From: Thermodesulfovibrio sp. | GTDB taxonomy: Bacteria > Nitrospirota > Thermodesulfovibrionia > Thermodesulfovibrionales > Thermodesulfovibrionaceae | Assembly (NCBI GenBank): GCA_020725335.1 | Contig: DYFF01000007.1 | Location: 62,001 to 126,000, forward strand | DNA: 64,000 nt | Reading direction: 5' to 3' | Shown: in pieces, positions 43,500-52,746 of the stretch | Position numbering within the stretch: the first letter of the stretch is position 1 | Layout: each line of letters starts with the position of its first letter | Notes under the pieces: model-generated | The model's input: the letters and a program-made list of their open reading frames with translations, nothing else | The model's database searches: none | Told to the model about the DNA's origin: nothing | Program-made: the position numbers and the translations under genes

Positions 43500-45101
43500 C
43501 TAACCCTCTTTGATAGGTAATTCTATTATAAATTCTGTTCCTTCACCAACCTTACTTTTTACATTAATTTTACCTTCATGGTCTTTTATAATTCTCTCTA
43601 CACAGGCAAGTCCAAGTCCTGAGCCAGTTGTTTTCGTAGTGAAAAAGGGTTCAAATATTTTACCCATAATTTCCATTGGTATTCCAGTCCCTGAATCTTT
43701 TATTATGATTTTTACCTTTCCATTAATTTTTTCAGTTTTTATTTTGATTGTTTCCCCCTCTTTTGTTGCATCAATTGCATTTACTAATAGATTAAGCACA
43801 GCTTGTTTTAGTTGATGTTGGTCGAAATAGAATTCAGGGATAGAAGCGTCAAAATCAATATTAAGAATCTTTTTTTCTTCTTCAATTTCTCTTTCAACGA
43901 GTTTTATGACATCTTTTAACGCATTATTTATATTTCCCTTTTCGTATTTAAGAGGAATAGGTCTTGCATAGGATAGAAAACTTGTTATTAGTTCATTTAA
44001 TCTCTCTGTCTCTCTGTCTATAATTGAGAGAAACTCTCTTAGAACTTCGCCCTGAAAATTTGCCTTCAAATAGGAAGTGGAAGCTTTTATTGCATTTAGG
44101 GGGTTTTTAATCTCGTGGGCAACTGTCATTGCCATTTCTGCCATAGCAGAGGATTTTTCAAGTCTAAGTTTTTCCTTTGTTGCTTTATCAAGCTCTTGGA
44201 GGGAGTTTTTCAGTTTTAATATCATCTCATTAAAAGTTTCAATGAGATAGCCTATTTCATCTCCACAGGAGATCTTATAGACCTCACAGTCTTTGCAGTC
44301 CATGTTGTAACACCTTCTACAATTTTCCTTAGCATCAATTATTAACCAACATCTTTCTTTACCATAGGCAGGACAGTCAGTTTTTTCGCATTTAAAGATA
44401 TCTTTACAAAGTATATTGGTTGGATTTTCGCATAATTCAAGTTTATCAGTTCCTATGTTTGCCATTTTGTTTTTAAGACTTTGAAGAGGCTTTATAAGAG
44501 TTTTTGAGAGCATGAAAGACAAGAAAACTGTGAGAATAAAGGAGAACGAACTAAGTATGTAAATATAATTTTTTAGATTTTTTGTTGATTCTTCAATGTA
44601 AACATCAACCTTGTTTTCAGAAATACCTGCTCTTAAAATTCCAAAATAGCTATCTCCTGAGACTACTGGTAAATTAATATGAAGTATTCTATCTTTGTCT
44701 GTTCTCTGCCATTTTGTATAATCTAAAGTTATATACTTACCCATTTGACTCTTATCATTGTGTCCAACAATCCTACCATTTTTATCAACAATCATTATAT
44801 ATTCCATACCTGGATTATTGATAGATAAAGAAATCTTCTCATCAATTGCTAAAGGATCAAAGAAAATCAGATTGTCTATAACATCCTTTGATAAATTTTC
44901 CAGGATTATTGAAATATTATTGTCTATTTGTTCTCTTAAGGAGTTTTTCTGATAATTAAGAATTAAAATATTAATGGAAAGCATTATCATTAGAAATACC
45001 AAAAGAAAAGAGAAGAAAATTTTACGTCCTATGCTAATTCTTTGAATGTTATTTATAATTTTTTTAATGACTGAGTTTTTTAAGTAGTGCCATATCTGCA
45101 T
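43500..45101 (-). CDS. Membrane histidine kinase with ten-cysteine insertion in the HAMP region
   Basis: 533 residues. Membrane helices at about 28-50 and 178-200 enclose a periplasmic domain of about 125 residues (YIMIVDKNGRIVGHN, cache-like). Between residues 224 and 279, in the HAMP region, ten cysteines occur (224, 232, 238, 243, 251, 261, 264, 269, 272, 279), including CRRCYNMDCKDC. HisKA follows with His329 in TVAHEIKNPLNAIK, then HATPase (NLLVNAIDAT, DSGTGIP, GSGLGLACVER). The cysteine block may bind metal, Fe-S or respond to redox or sulfur species. It overlaps the upstream lipoprotein gene by 38 bases and is 1 base before its regulator gene. Confidence 0.92.
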   Translation of the reverse strand: MQIWHYLKNSVIKKIINNIQRISIGRKIFFSFLLVFLMIMLSINILILNYQKNSLREQIDNNISIILENLSKDVIDNLIFFDPLAIDEKISLSINNPGMEYIMIVDKNGRIVGHNDKSQMGKYITLDYTKWQRTDKDRILHINLPVVSGDSYFGILRAGISENKVDVYIEESTKNLKNYIYILSSFSFILTVFLSFMLSKTLIKPLQSLKNKMANIGTDKLELCENPTNILCKDIFKCEKTDCPAYGKERCWLIIDAKENCRRCYNMDCKDCEVYKISCGDEIGYLIETFNEMILKLKNSLQELDKATKEKLRLEKSSAMAEMAMTVAHEIKNPLNAIKASTSYLKANFQGEVLREFLSIIDRETERLNELITSFLSYARPIPLKYEKGNINNALKDVIKLVEREIEEEKKILNIDFDASIPEFYFDQHQLKQAVLNLLVNAIDATKEGETIKIKTEKINGKVKIIIKDSGTGIPMEIMGKIFEPFFTTKTTGSGLGLACVERIIKDHEGKINVKSKVGEGTEFIIELPIKEG

Positions 45102-46710
45102 CTGTTGCCTCTTTGAAACCTTTTATCTTGGCATTATTTAATATTGTCTGATCATTTAATTCTGTAATAAGTCTTTTAACCTTATCTGTTAATTCAGAAT
45201 TCTTATTATTTACCACCGCAAAGGGCCAGTTAGGAAGATATTCCCCATAGTCAAGAATCTTTAGCTTAGATATGTCCACCTCATTAGCCCATACACTTAG
45301 GGCAGCTTCTCTTACAAATCCTGCATCAGCCTCGCCTTTATAGACACCAATAATAACTTTTTCCTGTCTTTTGGCGTCTATTAGTCTGAAATCCTTTTGA
45401 AGATTGAATCCTTTTTTCTCAAGATAAAATTTTTGAGAAAGATAGCCACCTGCTGAAGTGGGCGATACAATCATTATCCTTTTTCCTTTTAAATCTTCAA
45501 CTTTACTGATATTACTATCTTTTCTTGTTATTATGATACCTCTGAATTTTTCACTACCACATATCCTCTCATCAGTTGTACAATCCTCTCCAACAGTAAT
45601 GGCAAGAGGTCTTATAGGAAACTTCTTTAAAATCAACGAAAAAACATAAGGATTCTGGTAAGAGAAATTCACTTTTCCATCACTCACTATTTGAAGAAAC
45701 TCTTCAAAATTTTTTGGTATTACCAGTTTAAATTCATATCCTGTTTTTTCTGAAAGATATCTCATAAGAGGGTCATATCTCTTATAGATTGTTAGTGGAC
45801 TGTAAAGAGGTAGAATGGCTACCTTAACTGTTTTTGGTCCATATTCAATATAGTCAATTCCTCTTAGATTTCTAATAAGTACCCGAATATAGTCAAAATC
45901 TCTGTCTTCTGCTTTGGTAAAACTTTTAACACCCATTGATTTACGAAGAGTATCATCTGATTTATTGATAATATTATCTTTAATTTTTTCTATTTCTTCA
46001 TTTCTCATTATATTTACATAGGCAATTAAGAATAGGGGAGTTGGCTCTGAATATCTGATTATTTTAAGTCCATCTTTAATATATTTGTTTGCTGTTATTT
46101 CACTCATTGCACCTATGTCATGATCACCAATCAGTATAGACAGTGCAATTCTTTGCTCCTTTTGTAACATATCTACAGATTTGAAATCTTTTATTGAAAT
46201 ATCAACATCTCTAAGCATTGATAAGGGGATGAGATAACTAAATGAAGACTTTTCCTCCCCAAGTGCGAGTTTTTTTCCGAGAGAGTCAAATATTTTTTCA
46301 ATATTTCTACCTTCTTTTGTCACAAATACACTTCTTGTCTCTGCTATTCCACCTTCAGGTTTTATTAAGGGAAATATTTTATTTTTCATTTTCCATTTAA
46401 GTTCGCAATAAGTTGCAGGATCAATAAAAAGAAGATGAATTTTGTCTTCCTTGATTTTGTTTTCTAAGTCATTAAAATCTTTGGCTATTTCTATATTTAC
46501 AGTTTTTTGGAGTATACGAGAAATGAAACTTCTTAGGTAATATAATTTTTCGTATATTACTTTTGGAGATTCTTCAGGCAGGACTCCAATAACTATTGGT
46601 GGACCTTTTGATTCATTAAAAGAATTTCTGGATTTTTCATCAGTTGATGATTTACTACAAGCTAAAGTAAGCAGGAGAATAAATGGCAATAAAATCCTAA
46701 ATAATCTCAT
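45064..46710 (-). CDS. Tandem PhnD-like binding lipoprotein, probable sensor partner of the kinase
   Basis: 548 residues: signal and lipobox LTLAC (lipidated Cys18), then two PhnD-like binding modules (about 38-285, IVIGVLPEESPKVIYEKLYYLRS by position; and about 295-545, VKVAILPLYSPLTIYKRYDP, FSYQNPYVFSLIL, DLKGKRIMIVSPTSAGGYL, GEADAGFVREAALSV). No transport genes are adjacent; instead the gene overlaps a histidine kinase by 38 bases. Binding-protein/kinase/regulator sets are known three-component systems in which the ligand-loaded protein signals through the kinase. It overlaps the MBL-fold gene upstream by 14 bases. Ligand unknown: an anion such as phosphonate, phosphite or a sulfur oxyanion. 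Confidence 0.85.
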   Translation of the reverse strand: MRLFRILLPFILLLTLACSKSSTDEKSRNSFNESKGPPIVIGVLPEESPKVIYEKLYYLRSFISRILQKTVNIEIAKDFNDLENKIKEDKIHLLFIDPATYCELKWKMKNKIFPLIKPEGGIAETRSVFVTKEGRNIEKIFDSLGKKLALGEEKSSFSYLIPLSMLRDVDISIKDFKSVDMLQKEQRIALSILIGDHDIGAMSEITANKYIKDGLKIIRYSEPTPLFLIAYVNIMRNEEIEKIKDNIINKSDDTLRKSMGVKSFTKAEDRDFDYIRVLIRNLRGIDYIEYGPKTVKVAILPLYSPLTIYKRYDPLMRYLSEKTGYEFKLVIPKNFEEFLQIVSDGKVNFSYQNPYVFSLILKKFPIRPLAITVGEDCTTDERICGSEKFRGIIITRKDSNISKVEDLKGKRIMIVSPTSAGGYLSQKFYLEKKGFNLQKDFRLIDAKRQEKVIIGVYKGEADAGFVREAALSVWANEVDISKLKILDYGEYLPNWPFAVVNNKNSELTDKVKRLITELNDQTILNNAKIKGFKEATDADMALLKKLSH

Positions 46711-47326
46711 GATAGAAAGGATTAGATTTTATTTCAATGCCTAATTTGGTTTTTGGACCATGACCTGGAAAAATTAATGTATCAGACGGAAGATTGGCAA
46801 TTTTCTTTAGTGATATGAGTAGCTTTTGCATATCACCACCGAAAAGGTCAGTTCTTCCCACAGAACCTGCAAAAAGAGTGTCTCCGGTAAAAAGACATCC
46901 CTCAATATAAATAGATACACTTCCAGGAGAATGGCCAGGTGTATATATGAATTTTAATTCTCTGTTAACTATCATAAAAGTATCTCCATCTTCAATTAGC
47001 GTATCTGGTTCGGGCTGTGGTTCAATTTCAATTCCAAAAAACTGCATTGCCACCTGCGGTGAGTTTCTATAGATTTCCAGATCTTCTCTGTGAAGAATGA
47101 TTTTTGCACCTGTTTCATCTTTTATTTCTTTAACTGCTCCTATGTGGTCAAAGTGACCATGAGTGCATATTATATATTGGATAATAAGTTCTTCTTCCTT
47201 TATAAAATCAAGTATTAAATCAGGCTCATCTCCCGGGTCTATCACAAAGCCATCCTTTGTATTTTCATCATATACTATATAACAATTCACCAACAATGGA
47301 CCTACTTCAAACTTCTTTATTTTCAT
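46697..47326 (-). CDS. MBL-fold metallo-hydrolase (glyoxalase II/persulfide dioxygenase-like family)
   Basis: 209 residues. Metal ligands are in THGHFDHIGA (HxHxDH), in TPGHSPGSVSIY, in FTGDTLFAGSVGRTDL and in FPGHGPKT. This is the short MBL form related to glyoxalase II but lacking its C-terminal glutathione-binding domain, so thioester hydrolysis of another substrate is likely. Many strict anaerobes carry such a gene. It follows murJ with a 4-base overlap and overlaps the PhnD-like lipoprotein gene by 14, so it may be cotranscribed with the sensor system. Function beyond hydrolase is not predictable. Confidence 0.87.
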   Translation of the reverse strand: MKIKKFEVGPLLVNCYIVYDENTKDGFVIDPGDEPDLILDFIKEEELIIQYIICTHGHFDHIGAVKEIKDETGAKIILHREDLEIYRNSPQVAMQFFGIEIEPQPEPDTLIEDGDTFMIVNRELKFIYTPGHSPGSVSIYIEGCLFTGDTLFAGSVGRTDLFGGDMQKLLISLKKIANLPSDTLIFPGHGPKTKLGIEIKSNPFYHEII

Positions 47327-48879
47327 AATCTCCTCCTAAGCTTTTTTAAAATATAACCCAGTTCTTCATGTTTCAGCAAATAGCAGATTAGAAAATAAAA
47401 TAAAATAGCTATTACAATTGATGTTCCAAGCCATAGAAATTTTAAAAGCATTTTTTCACTATGTAGCCATAAAGAAGAATCAATATCACATATTAATTTT
47501 GCTATCCCTACACTAACTATAGCAGCAACAGTACTTTTCATAAGGGAAGGAATAATAGCAAAGAAAGAAATTTCAGTTATTTTTCCCTTTATGAATATTG
47601 ATAACATTAAAAACTGCACTGTAGCTGCTACAGAATAGGCAAGAGCTAATCCATTGTGTTTCATGGTATGCATTAGAAGAATAGATATGGCAATATTTGT
47701 AAGCATCCCAACAGTTGCGCATATTACAGGAGTTTTAGTGTCATGGAGAGAATAGAATGTTGCAGTTATTGTTCTTGAACCTACAGTTCCGAGTATTCCC
47801 AAGCTATAAAAAAGTAATGCCTGTGCTGTATTAATCGTAGCGGTAATATCAAAAGCACCACGTTGAAATAACGTATTTACAATGGGTTCTTTAAGCATAA
47901 TTAAACCAATAGTTGAGGGAATCGTAAGAAAAAACAGAAATTTAAGAGAAAAAGTAAAATCCTTTGTAAGTTGGGTTTTATTTCCTTCAGCTACATGCTG
48001 TGCAAGAGTAGGTAAAACAGCCATTCCTACTGCTACACCGAATACTCCGATTGGAAGTTGAATGAGCCTCATTGAATAATATAAATAAGTAACACTTCCA
48101 TCAGGCAAAAAGCTTGCAATGATGGTGCTTACGAATATATTTATTTGGTTTACAGCCATTGCAACTGTTGTGGGAATCACAAGAATAATTATTTTTTTAA
48201 GGGCTGGATGAAAGGCTGTAAATCCGAAAGAAAATCCATTTTTATAAAACTGAGGAGCTTGCACAAGCCACTGGAGTAATCCTCCTAAGGTAACGCCAAC
48301 TGCAACAGATACAATGGGATTAAAAAAAAAGCTGCTAAGTCCAGTAACTAATATAATTATTGCAATATTTAAAAAACAGGGAGCAAGAGCTGGAACAAAA
48401 AATATATTATTTGTATTAAGCGTTCCCATTGTAAGCGCAGCAAGGCTAATAAATAGTAGGAAAGGAAACATTATTCTGGTAAGAAGTACCGTTAGATCAA
48501 ATTTTTCAGGATTCTGAATAAATCCAGGAGCTATTAATTTAACTATAAGAGGGCTAAATATTATTCCTAAAAGGGTTATTATGCCGACAATTACTATTAT
48601 GAAAGTAAAGAGACTTTTTACAATTTTTTTTGTTTCTTCCTGTCCTTGTTTTACTTGAGCTTCTTTAAGTACAGGAACAACTGCGGAGGACATGGAACCT
48701 TCGGCAAAAAGTTCTCTGAGTAAATTGGGTATTCGGAATGCTACAAAGAAAACATCACTAAGCCCCGTAGCACCAAAATATTTTGCAAGAATCATGTCTT
48801 TTATATATCCTAAGATTCTGCTGAATGTGGTTGCTAAGGAGATAGCTCCAGCAGCTTTGACAATTTTACCTTTTGCCAT
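47323..48879 (-). CDS. murJ: Lipid II flippase MurJ
   Basis: 518 residues with about 14 membrane helices. MurJ family hallmarks are the N-terminal AISLATTFSRILGYIKDMILAKYFG region (by position 12-36), FRIPNLLRELFAEGSMSSAVVPVL, and LPTLAQHVAEG. It flips the peptidoglycan precursor lipid II across the inner membrane. The gene ends on a 4-base overlap with the MBL-fold gene and starts 1 base after the TPR lipoprotein gene's end, so it is part of the leftward run from mfd. Confidence 0.94.
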   Translation of the reverse strand: MAKGKIVKAAGAISLATTFSRILGYIKDMILAKYFGATGLSDVFFVAFRIPNLLRELFAEGSMSSAVVPVLKEAQVKQGQEETKKIVKSLFTFIIVIVGIITLLGIIFSPLIVKLIAPGFIQNPEKFDLTVLLTRIMFPFLLFISLAALTMGTLNTNNIFFVPALAPCFLNIAIIILVTGLSSFFFNPIVSVAVGVTLGGLLQWLVQAPQFYKNGFSFGFTAFHPALKKIIILVIPTTVAMAVNQINIFVSTIIASFLPDGSVTYLYYSMRLIQLPIGVFGVAVGMAVLPTLAQHVAEGNKTQLTKDFTFSLKFLFFLTIPSTIGLIMLKEPIVNTLFQRGAFDITATINTAQALLFYSLGILGTVGSRTITATFYSLHDTKTPVICATVGMLTNIAISILLMHTMKHNGLALAYSVAATVQFLMLSIFIKGKITEISFFAIIPSLMKSTVAAIVSVGIAKLICDIDSSLWLHSEKMLLKFLWLGTSIVIAILFYFLICYLLKHEELGYILKKLRRRL

Positions 48880-48880
48880 T

Positions 48881-49609
48881 TTAGTATTTTAAAATTTCAA
48901 GAAGGTCAAGAATATCATCTTTTGGGAGGCTTCCCTGCCCTGTTTTAGCTGAATCTATCAGGTCTTTTTTAAATTTTTCTAAATCTCCTTTATAAGTCAG
49001 ATCGAATTTAAGTGAATTTTTTAAGGTTTTTGATGCTTCCGAATAGACTCCTAATTTTTGATAAGTTAGTGCCATGTAAAGATGAGCTTGGATAAGCATT
49101 ATATTTCTTTTTATCGCTTTATCAAAGGAATTTTTTGCTTCTTCATATTTGCCAATTTTGTAATAAGATAAACCCTGAGCAAAATGGGCTTTATCTTGGG
49201 TGACAAAGAGAGGATTGCTTAGAGCTTTACTAAAAGCATTAATTGCTTCGTTGTGCATATTTAGTTTCTGATAACAAAGTCCAAGATTAAACCAGGCATC
49301 AGCGTAATTAGAATCAATTGAAAGAGCCCTTAAGAATAGGTCTCTTGCCATCTCATATTCTTGAAATTCCATGTGAACTAAGGCTAATCCGTGAAGAGCA
49401 TCCTTATTATGAGGGTCAATCTGTAATGCTTTATGGAATTCTGTATAGGCGAGTTGATAATTTTTTTCTATGTAATAAGCGAACCCAATCTCTTTATGAA
49501 AATCCGATTCATTAGTTCGCCTCACTATCTCTTCAGATGCACAAGCTGTTATAACTATGGTAATTAACAAAATTAATATTCTCCATTTCATAATGATATA
49601 GTATATCAT
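48881..49609 (-). CDS. TPR-repeat lipoprotein
   Basis: 242 residues. A hydrophobic leader with lipobox VITAC places the lipidated Cys at residue 23 from ATG 49609 (an internal ATG at 49591 would shorten the leader by 6). Four to five TPR units follow (AYTEFHKALQIDPHNKDALHG, DLFLRALSIDSNYADAWFNLG, NSFDKAIKRN). The stop/start ATGA overlap with mfd argues for coupled translation from 49609. PilF/PilW-like and other assembly lipoproteins have this layout; the function here is unknown. A weak binding site (AGAGAGAA) precedes 49609. Confidence 0.85.
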   Translation of the reverse strand: MIYYIIMKWRILILLITIVITACASEEIVRRTNESDFHKEIGFAYYIEKNYQLAYTEFHKALQIDPHNKDALHGLALVHMEFQEYEMARDLFLRALSIDSNYADAWFNLGLCYQKLNMHNEAINAFSKALSNPLFVTQDKAHFAQGLSYYKIGKYEEAKNSFDKAIKRNIMLIQAHLYMALTYQKLGVYSEASKTLKNSLKFDLTYKGDLEKFKKDLIDSAKTGQGSLPKDDILDLLEILKY

Positions 49610-52600
49610 TTTTCTCTCTCTAATTCTAAAATCAATCTTTTAAGAAAAGAAACTAAACTGTTTAAATTTTTAATTACAATTTCAAATCCTTCAGGATAGA
49701 ATTTTAGATCTTTTATTATCTCTTTTTTTCTGAAACGATTTAAAATGGAAATTAATCTATATGTAAATTTTTCTTCAAGACCTTCTTGCATTATAAATTT
49801 AAAGCCTGTTTTTCGTTGTTGAATTTTTGCAATTCTTAATTTTGAAGAGAGAATTCTTATCTGAGCTACTTTAAATAAGTTCTCGACCTCTGCAGGTAGT
49901 TTTCCAAATCTATCGAAAATTTCTTCTTGTAATCTGTCAACCTCAGAGATTTCAAAAATTTGACTAAGTTTTCTATATACTCTTATTCTCATAGATGTCT
50001 CTTCTATGTAATCTTCTGGAATATATGCTGCAATATTAAGCTTAATATCAGGAAGTTTAATTTCTGTTACAAACTCTCCTTTCATTTCCTTTATGGCTTC
50101 ATTTAACATCTCAATATATAGATCAAAACCGAGTCTATTTACACCAGATTGTTGAATTCCTAATAGCTCCCCAGCTCCTCTTATCTCAAGGTCTTTCAGA
50201 GCAATATGAAAACCTGCACCAAGATAGCTCATTTCCTGAATTGCTTTTATTCTTTTTTTTGCATTTTCTGTAAGCATATCTAAAGGAGGCAATACAAAAT
50301 AAGCATATGCTTGTTTGTCAGCTCTTCCTACTCTTCCTCTTATCTGATAAAGGTCGCTTAAACCAAAAAGGTCAGCTCTGTTTATTATGATAGTGTTTAC
50401 ATTTGGTATATCTATTCCTGAAGCAATGATTGAAGTACATAATAAAATATCAATCTCTCTATCAAGGAATTTAAACATTATTCTGTTTAATTGATTTTCG
50501 CTCATTTTACCATGAGCAACAGCAATTCTTGCAGAGGGAACAAGCATTTTAAGTTTACTTTCATATAGGTTTATGTCTTGAATTCTATTATGAAGAAAAT
50601 ATACTTGCCCATTTCTTTTAAGTTCTCTTTCTATAGCTTCCTTTATTATCTTATAATCTTCGGATATGATAAAACTTTTTATAGCTAATCTTTCTTTAGG
50701 AGGGGTTTGAATTATAAATATATCCCAAAGTCCGCTTAGTCCAATTTGAAGCGTTCTCGGGATAGGGGTAGCAGTTATTGTAATTAAATCAACCTTAGGA
50801 AATTTTTCCTTTAATTTTTCTTTTTGAACTACGCCAAATTTTTGTTCTTCATCAATTATTAAAAGTCCAAGGTCAAAGAAATCTACTTCTTTCATAATCA
50901 TCATATGCGTTCCTATTAAGATATCAATCCTTCCCTCATGTGTATCTTCAATCGCTTTTTTTATCTCTTTTTTTGAACGGAATCTACTTAAATATTCAAT
51001 CTTAACTGGAAAGGCTTCAAATCTTTTTTTAAAAGTTCTGAAATGTTGTTCACACAAAAGAGTTGTTGGAACTAAGACTGCTACCTGTTTTTTATCATAA
51101 ACTGCTCTAAAGGCAGCTCGCATTGCAACTTCAGTTTTGCCGTAGCCTGCATCCCCACATAATAGAATTTCTATAGGATAGGGTTGCCTCATTTTAGTCA
51201 ATATAGAATTAATAGCCTTTTGTTGATCCTCTGTTTCTTCGTAAGGGAAAAAATCATCAAAATTTTTATGTATTTCAGTGTCTTCACTATATATAAAACC
51301 TCTCTCTGTTTTTCTTTGAGCATAAAGCTTTAAAAGTTTCTCAGCAATGTCATGAATTTTCTTCCTTTCCCTTTCTTTTAATTTTTGCCATTTATTTGTG
51401 CCTAATTTATCAATATGTGGGAGGTAGCCCTCTTTAGCTGAATATCTATAAACTTTTTCTATGCTCCATGTAGGTAGATAAAGAATATCGCCATCAGCGT
51501 ATTCAAGTACTAAAACATCTTCTTCATAATCCTCATATAGTTGTCTTTTTATACCTTTAAAAATTCCAATTCCATGTTCTTTATGAACTACGAAATCTCC
51601 TTCCTTTATCTCCAATCCATCTAAAGGTATTTTTTGTAAGATAGCTTTTTTCTTTTTATGAATTTTTTCGTCAAAAATTTCATTATCAGTGAGGATTAAA
51701 ATGTTATCTCTAAATAAACCTTCATTGAGTTCACCAACTGTAATAGCATATTTGCCTGAATATTTAATAACATCTTTTCTGTTGATAATTGGAGCAATGA
51801 TGTCATGATTAAATAGAATTTCCTTTATAGTTTCAGCCTTACCTAAGGAATTAAGAACTATGAGAATGGGAATACCAATTTGTTTTAAGTTTCTTGGGAA
51901 TTCAAAAAGACTTTCTCTCTCATTTTTTAGGATGCCTAATCCAGCTATTGATTTATCTTTACTATTAATCCAGTTATTTGAAAATTGGAGAGGAATATGT
52001 GATATCTTCAGGATTTTATAATTTTCAAAGTCTTCATTTTTAACCTCAGGGCTTGCTGAGATTAAAATTTCCGGTTTTATAATCTCAACCATGCTTTTGT
52101 TACGAGTGAATTCCTGTGTCGGAAATATAAAGACTTCGGATAAACTTTTAAAAGATTTTTGTGTATCTGGATAGAAGTATTTTATTTCTTCTATTATATC
52201 GCCAAAGAATTCTATTCGATAAGGATACTCCTCTCCCATATTCCATATATCAAAAACCCATCCGTGATGGGAAAATTCACCTTCTTGTACAACAATTTCT
52301 ACTTGAGAATAACCTGCTTGAATTAATTTTTTACCTAAGTCCTCTCTTATAATTTCTGATTCTTTTTGAATTTTAAAGGTTAAATTTATTATTTCTGGGT
52401 CGAACATTAGGGCATCTTTAGTTGTGATTAATTTATTATCCTGAGAATTGAGAATTTTGATTATAGCATTTGGCCGTTCCTCTCCTTCATTTGGTAAGTA
52501 CATTATTGGAGATTCAATATTGAAAAAATCTGAAAATATTTTTACGGCAGTGAAGATTTTTTGAGCAGAATCTTCATTTTCCTCAATTAAAATAAAAGAT

Positions 52601-52746
52601 TTTTCATAAAATAAAATCCCTAACGCAAGAGACGAAATAGAAATATTATAAATTTTATCATTTTCTTGAATTATTTTAAGTAAGCGGTTTTTTTCTTCGA
52701 TTAAAGCTTGCGACAAACTGAGATTATTTTTTCCATCGTAATTCAT
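49606..52746 (-). CDS. mfd: Transcription-repair coupling factor Mfd
   Basis: 1046 residues, slightly shorter than typical (about 1150). N-terminal UvrB-like region is followed by the RNA-polymerase-interacting domain (LEIKEGDFVVHKEHGIGIF), the RecG-like ATPase with Walker A CGDAGYGKTEVA and Walker B LLIIDEEQKFGV, motif TATPIPRTLQIGLSG, QIRGRVGRADK, and a C-terminal TRCF domain. It removes stalled RNA polymerase at lesions and recruits UvrA. It is the longest gene of the window. The 3' end overlaps the TPR gene and the 5' start shares one base with the UbiA gene's stop. Confidence 0.97.
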   Translation of the reverse strand: MNYDGKNNLSLSQALIEEKNRLLKIIQENDKIYNISISSLALGILFYEKSFILIEENEDSAQKIFTAVKIFSDFFNIESPIMYLPNEGEERPNAIIKILNSQDNKLITTKDALMFDPEIINLTFKIQKESEIIREDLGKKLIQAGYSQVEIVVQEGEFSHHGWVFDIWNMGEEYPYRIEFFGDIIEEIKYFYPDTQKSFKSLSEVFIFPTQEFTRNKSMVEIIKPEILISASPEVKNEDFENYKILKISHIPLQFSNNWINSKDKSIAGLGILKNERESLFEFPRNLKQIGIPILIVLNSLGKAETIKEILFNHDIIAPIINRKDVIKYSGKYAITVGELNEGLFRDNILILTDNEIFDEKIHKKKKAILQKIPLDGLEIKEGDFVVHKEHGIGIFKGIKRQLYEDYEEDVLVLEYADGDILYLPTWSIEKVYRYSAKEGYLPHIDKLGTNKWQKLKERERKKIHDIAEKLLKLYAQRKTERGFIYSEDTEIHKNFDDFFPYEETEDQQKAINSILTKMRQPYPIEILLCGDAGYGKTEVAMRAAFRAVYDKKQVAVLVPTTLLCEQHFRTFKKRFEAFPVKIEYLSRFRSKKEIKKAIEDTHEGRIDILIGTHMMIMKEVDFFDLGLLIIDEEQKFGVVQKEKLKEKFPKVDLITITATPIPRTLQIGLSGLWDIFIIQTPPKERLAIKSFIISEDYKIIKEAIERELKRNGQVYFLHNRIQDINLYESKLKMLVPSARIAVAHGKMSENQLNRIMFKFLDREIDILLCTSIIASGIDIPNVNTIIINRADLFGLSDLYQIRGRVGRADKQAYAYFVLPPLDMLTENAKKRIKAIQEMSYLGAGFHIALKDLEIRGAGELLGIQQSGVNRLGFDLYIEMLNEAIKEMKGEFVTEIKLPDIKLNIAAYIPEDYIEETSMRIRVYRKLSQIFEISEVDRLQEEIFDRFGKLPAEVENLFKVAQIRILSSKLRIAKIQQRKTGFKFIMQEGLEEKFTYRLISILNRFRKKEIIKDLKFYPEGFEIVIKNLNSLVSFLKRLILELEREK

